Positions 6,138 through 6,744 of a stretch of DNA of 6,744 nucleotides are shown here, piece after piece (positions within the stretch are counted from its first letter, which is position 1; every line of letters begins with the position of its first letter). Origin of the DNA: Planctomycetota bacterium (GTDB taxonomy: Bacteria; Planctomycetota; Phycisphaerae; FEN-1346; JAACEH01); contig JAFGPY010000129.1 of NCBI GenBank assembly GCA_016935955.1, positions 1 to 6,744 of the forward strand, written 5' to 3'. Under the pieces are notes generated by a model. It saw only the letters and a list, made by a program, of their open reading frames with translations. It had not been told where the DNA came from and made no database searches. The translations under genes were made by a program, and so were the position numbers.

Positions 6138-6744
6138 CTATTCGGGAATGAAGCCCAGGACCTCGTGGACGCGCTCCAGGAGCGGCCGCGTGCGGGCCAG
6201 GGCGCGGTCGGCGCCGTCCTTGAGCACGCGGGCCAGACCCGCCTGGTCGGCGATGATGTCGTGGTAGCGGTCCTGGATGGGTTTGAGGAACTCGACCAGC
6301 ACCTCGCCCAGGTCCTTCTTCAGGTCGCCGTAGCCCTTGCCCTCGTACCGGGCGACGATCGCCTCGATCGGCTCGCCGGTCGTGGCCGCGTAGATGCTCA
6401 GCAGGTTGACCAGCCCCGCGCGCGACTCGTCGTAGACCACCTCGCGACCGGGATCGGTCACGGCCCGCTTGATCTTGCGGCGAACGACGTCCGGCTCGTC
6501 GAGCAGCGCCACGTAGGTGTTGGCATCCTCGTCGGTCTTGGACATCTTGCTGGTGGGGTCCTTCAGGCTCATGATCCGGGCGCCGACCTTCGGGATGAAC
6601 GGCTTGGGCACCGTGAACACCTTGCCGTAAATGCCGTTGAAGCGTTCGGCCAGGTCTCGCGTCAGTTCGAGGTGCTGCTTCTGGTCCTCGCCCACGGGCA
6701 CCAGGTCGGCGCTGTAGAGCAGGATGTCGGCGGCCATCAGCACC
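6138..6744 (-). CDS. trpS: tryptophanyl-tRNA synthetase, C-terminal part (5' end beyond window)
   Basis: This class I aminoacyl-tRNA synthetase charges tRNA-Trp with tryptophan in the cytoplasm, using ATP. About 202 C-terminal residues are visible, roughly 60% of the usual 330-340; the N-terminal half with the HIGH motif is off the window. The visible part opens with the VLMAADILLY segment, whose Asp corresponds to the Asp that contacts the indole nitrogen in the studied Bacillus enzyme. It continues with LVPVGEDQKQHLELTRD (about residues 14-30), the PFIPKVGARIMSL segment (48-60) and the KMSKS loop as KMSKT (66-70). KIKRAVTD and the helical tRNA-binding C-terminal region, ending in GFIPE and a TAG stop, follow. 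It matches the layout of E. coli TrpRS closely throughout. The codon at 6743 is an internal GTG, not the start. The last Ser of the KMSKS loop is replaced by Thr, a mild change unlikely to stop activity. Confidence 0.97.
   Translation of the reverse strand, partial: VLMAADILLYSADLVPVGEDQKQHLELTRDLAERFNGIYGKVFTVPKPFIPKVGARIMSLKDPTSKMSKTDEDANTYVALLDEPDVVRRKIKRAVTDPGREVVYDESRAGLVNLLSIYAATTGEPIEAIVARYEGKGYGDLKKDLGEVLVEFLKPIQDRYHDIIADQAGLARVLKDGADRALARTRPLLERVHEVLGFIPE

Overview
The window is GC-rich DNA in which every supported gene lies on the minus strand, so transcription runs from high to low coordinates. In transcription order it holds: the C-terminal part of tryptophanyl-tRNA synthetase (trpS, 6138-6744, cut by the window edge); a small, probably frameshifted membrane protein (5586-6083); a large soluble hybrid histidine kinase with four PAS domains and a C-terminal receiver (2865-5567); a GlcD-type FAD-linked 2-hydroxyacid oxidase/dehydrogenase (1339-2772); and a secreted, porin-like outer-membrane protein (1-1136, cut by the window edge).

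The outer-membrane porin and the kinase type point to a diderm Gram-negative bacterium. The GC content, the stand-alone GlcD and the porin with an N-terminal coiled coil would suit a PVC-group organism such as a planctomycete/phycisphaera-like lineage. That placement is a guess, because nothing in the window is diagnostic. Genes show recognisable Shine-Dalgarno sites (AGGAGA before the porin, GGAGA before glcD).

The genes do not look like one tight operon. Sigma70-like promoters can be proposed immediately upstream of the kinase (TTGCCC-17-TATAGT), of glcD (TAGACT-16-TATAAT) and of the porin (TTGCGT-17-TCTAAT), which would make three separately started units. The small membrane protein may be read through from trpS. 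No convincing intrinsic terminator was seen in any gap. The glcD enzyme would oxidise glycolate, D-lactate or a similar 2-hydroxyacid. The porin would pass small solutes across the outer membrane. The kinase has no DNA-binding output domain and would need a partner; its signal and target cannot be read from the sequence.

The points most worth a second look are the likely frameshift in the small membrane protein (run of four G/C at 5789-5792), the tandemly duplicated PAS2/PAS3 pair in the kinase (about 60% identical by hand count), and the GlcD gene standing without GlcE/GlcF partners. I found no mobile element, CRISPR array, RNA gene or clearly new system. Very long plus-strand open frames opposite the kinase and glcD are shadows caused by codon bias.
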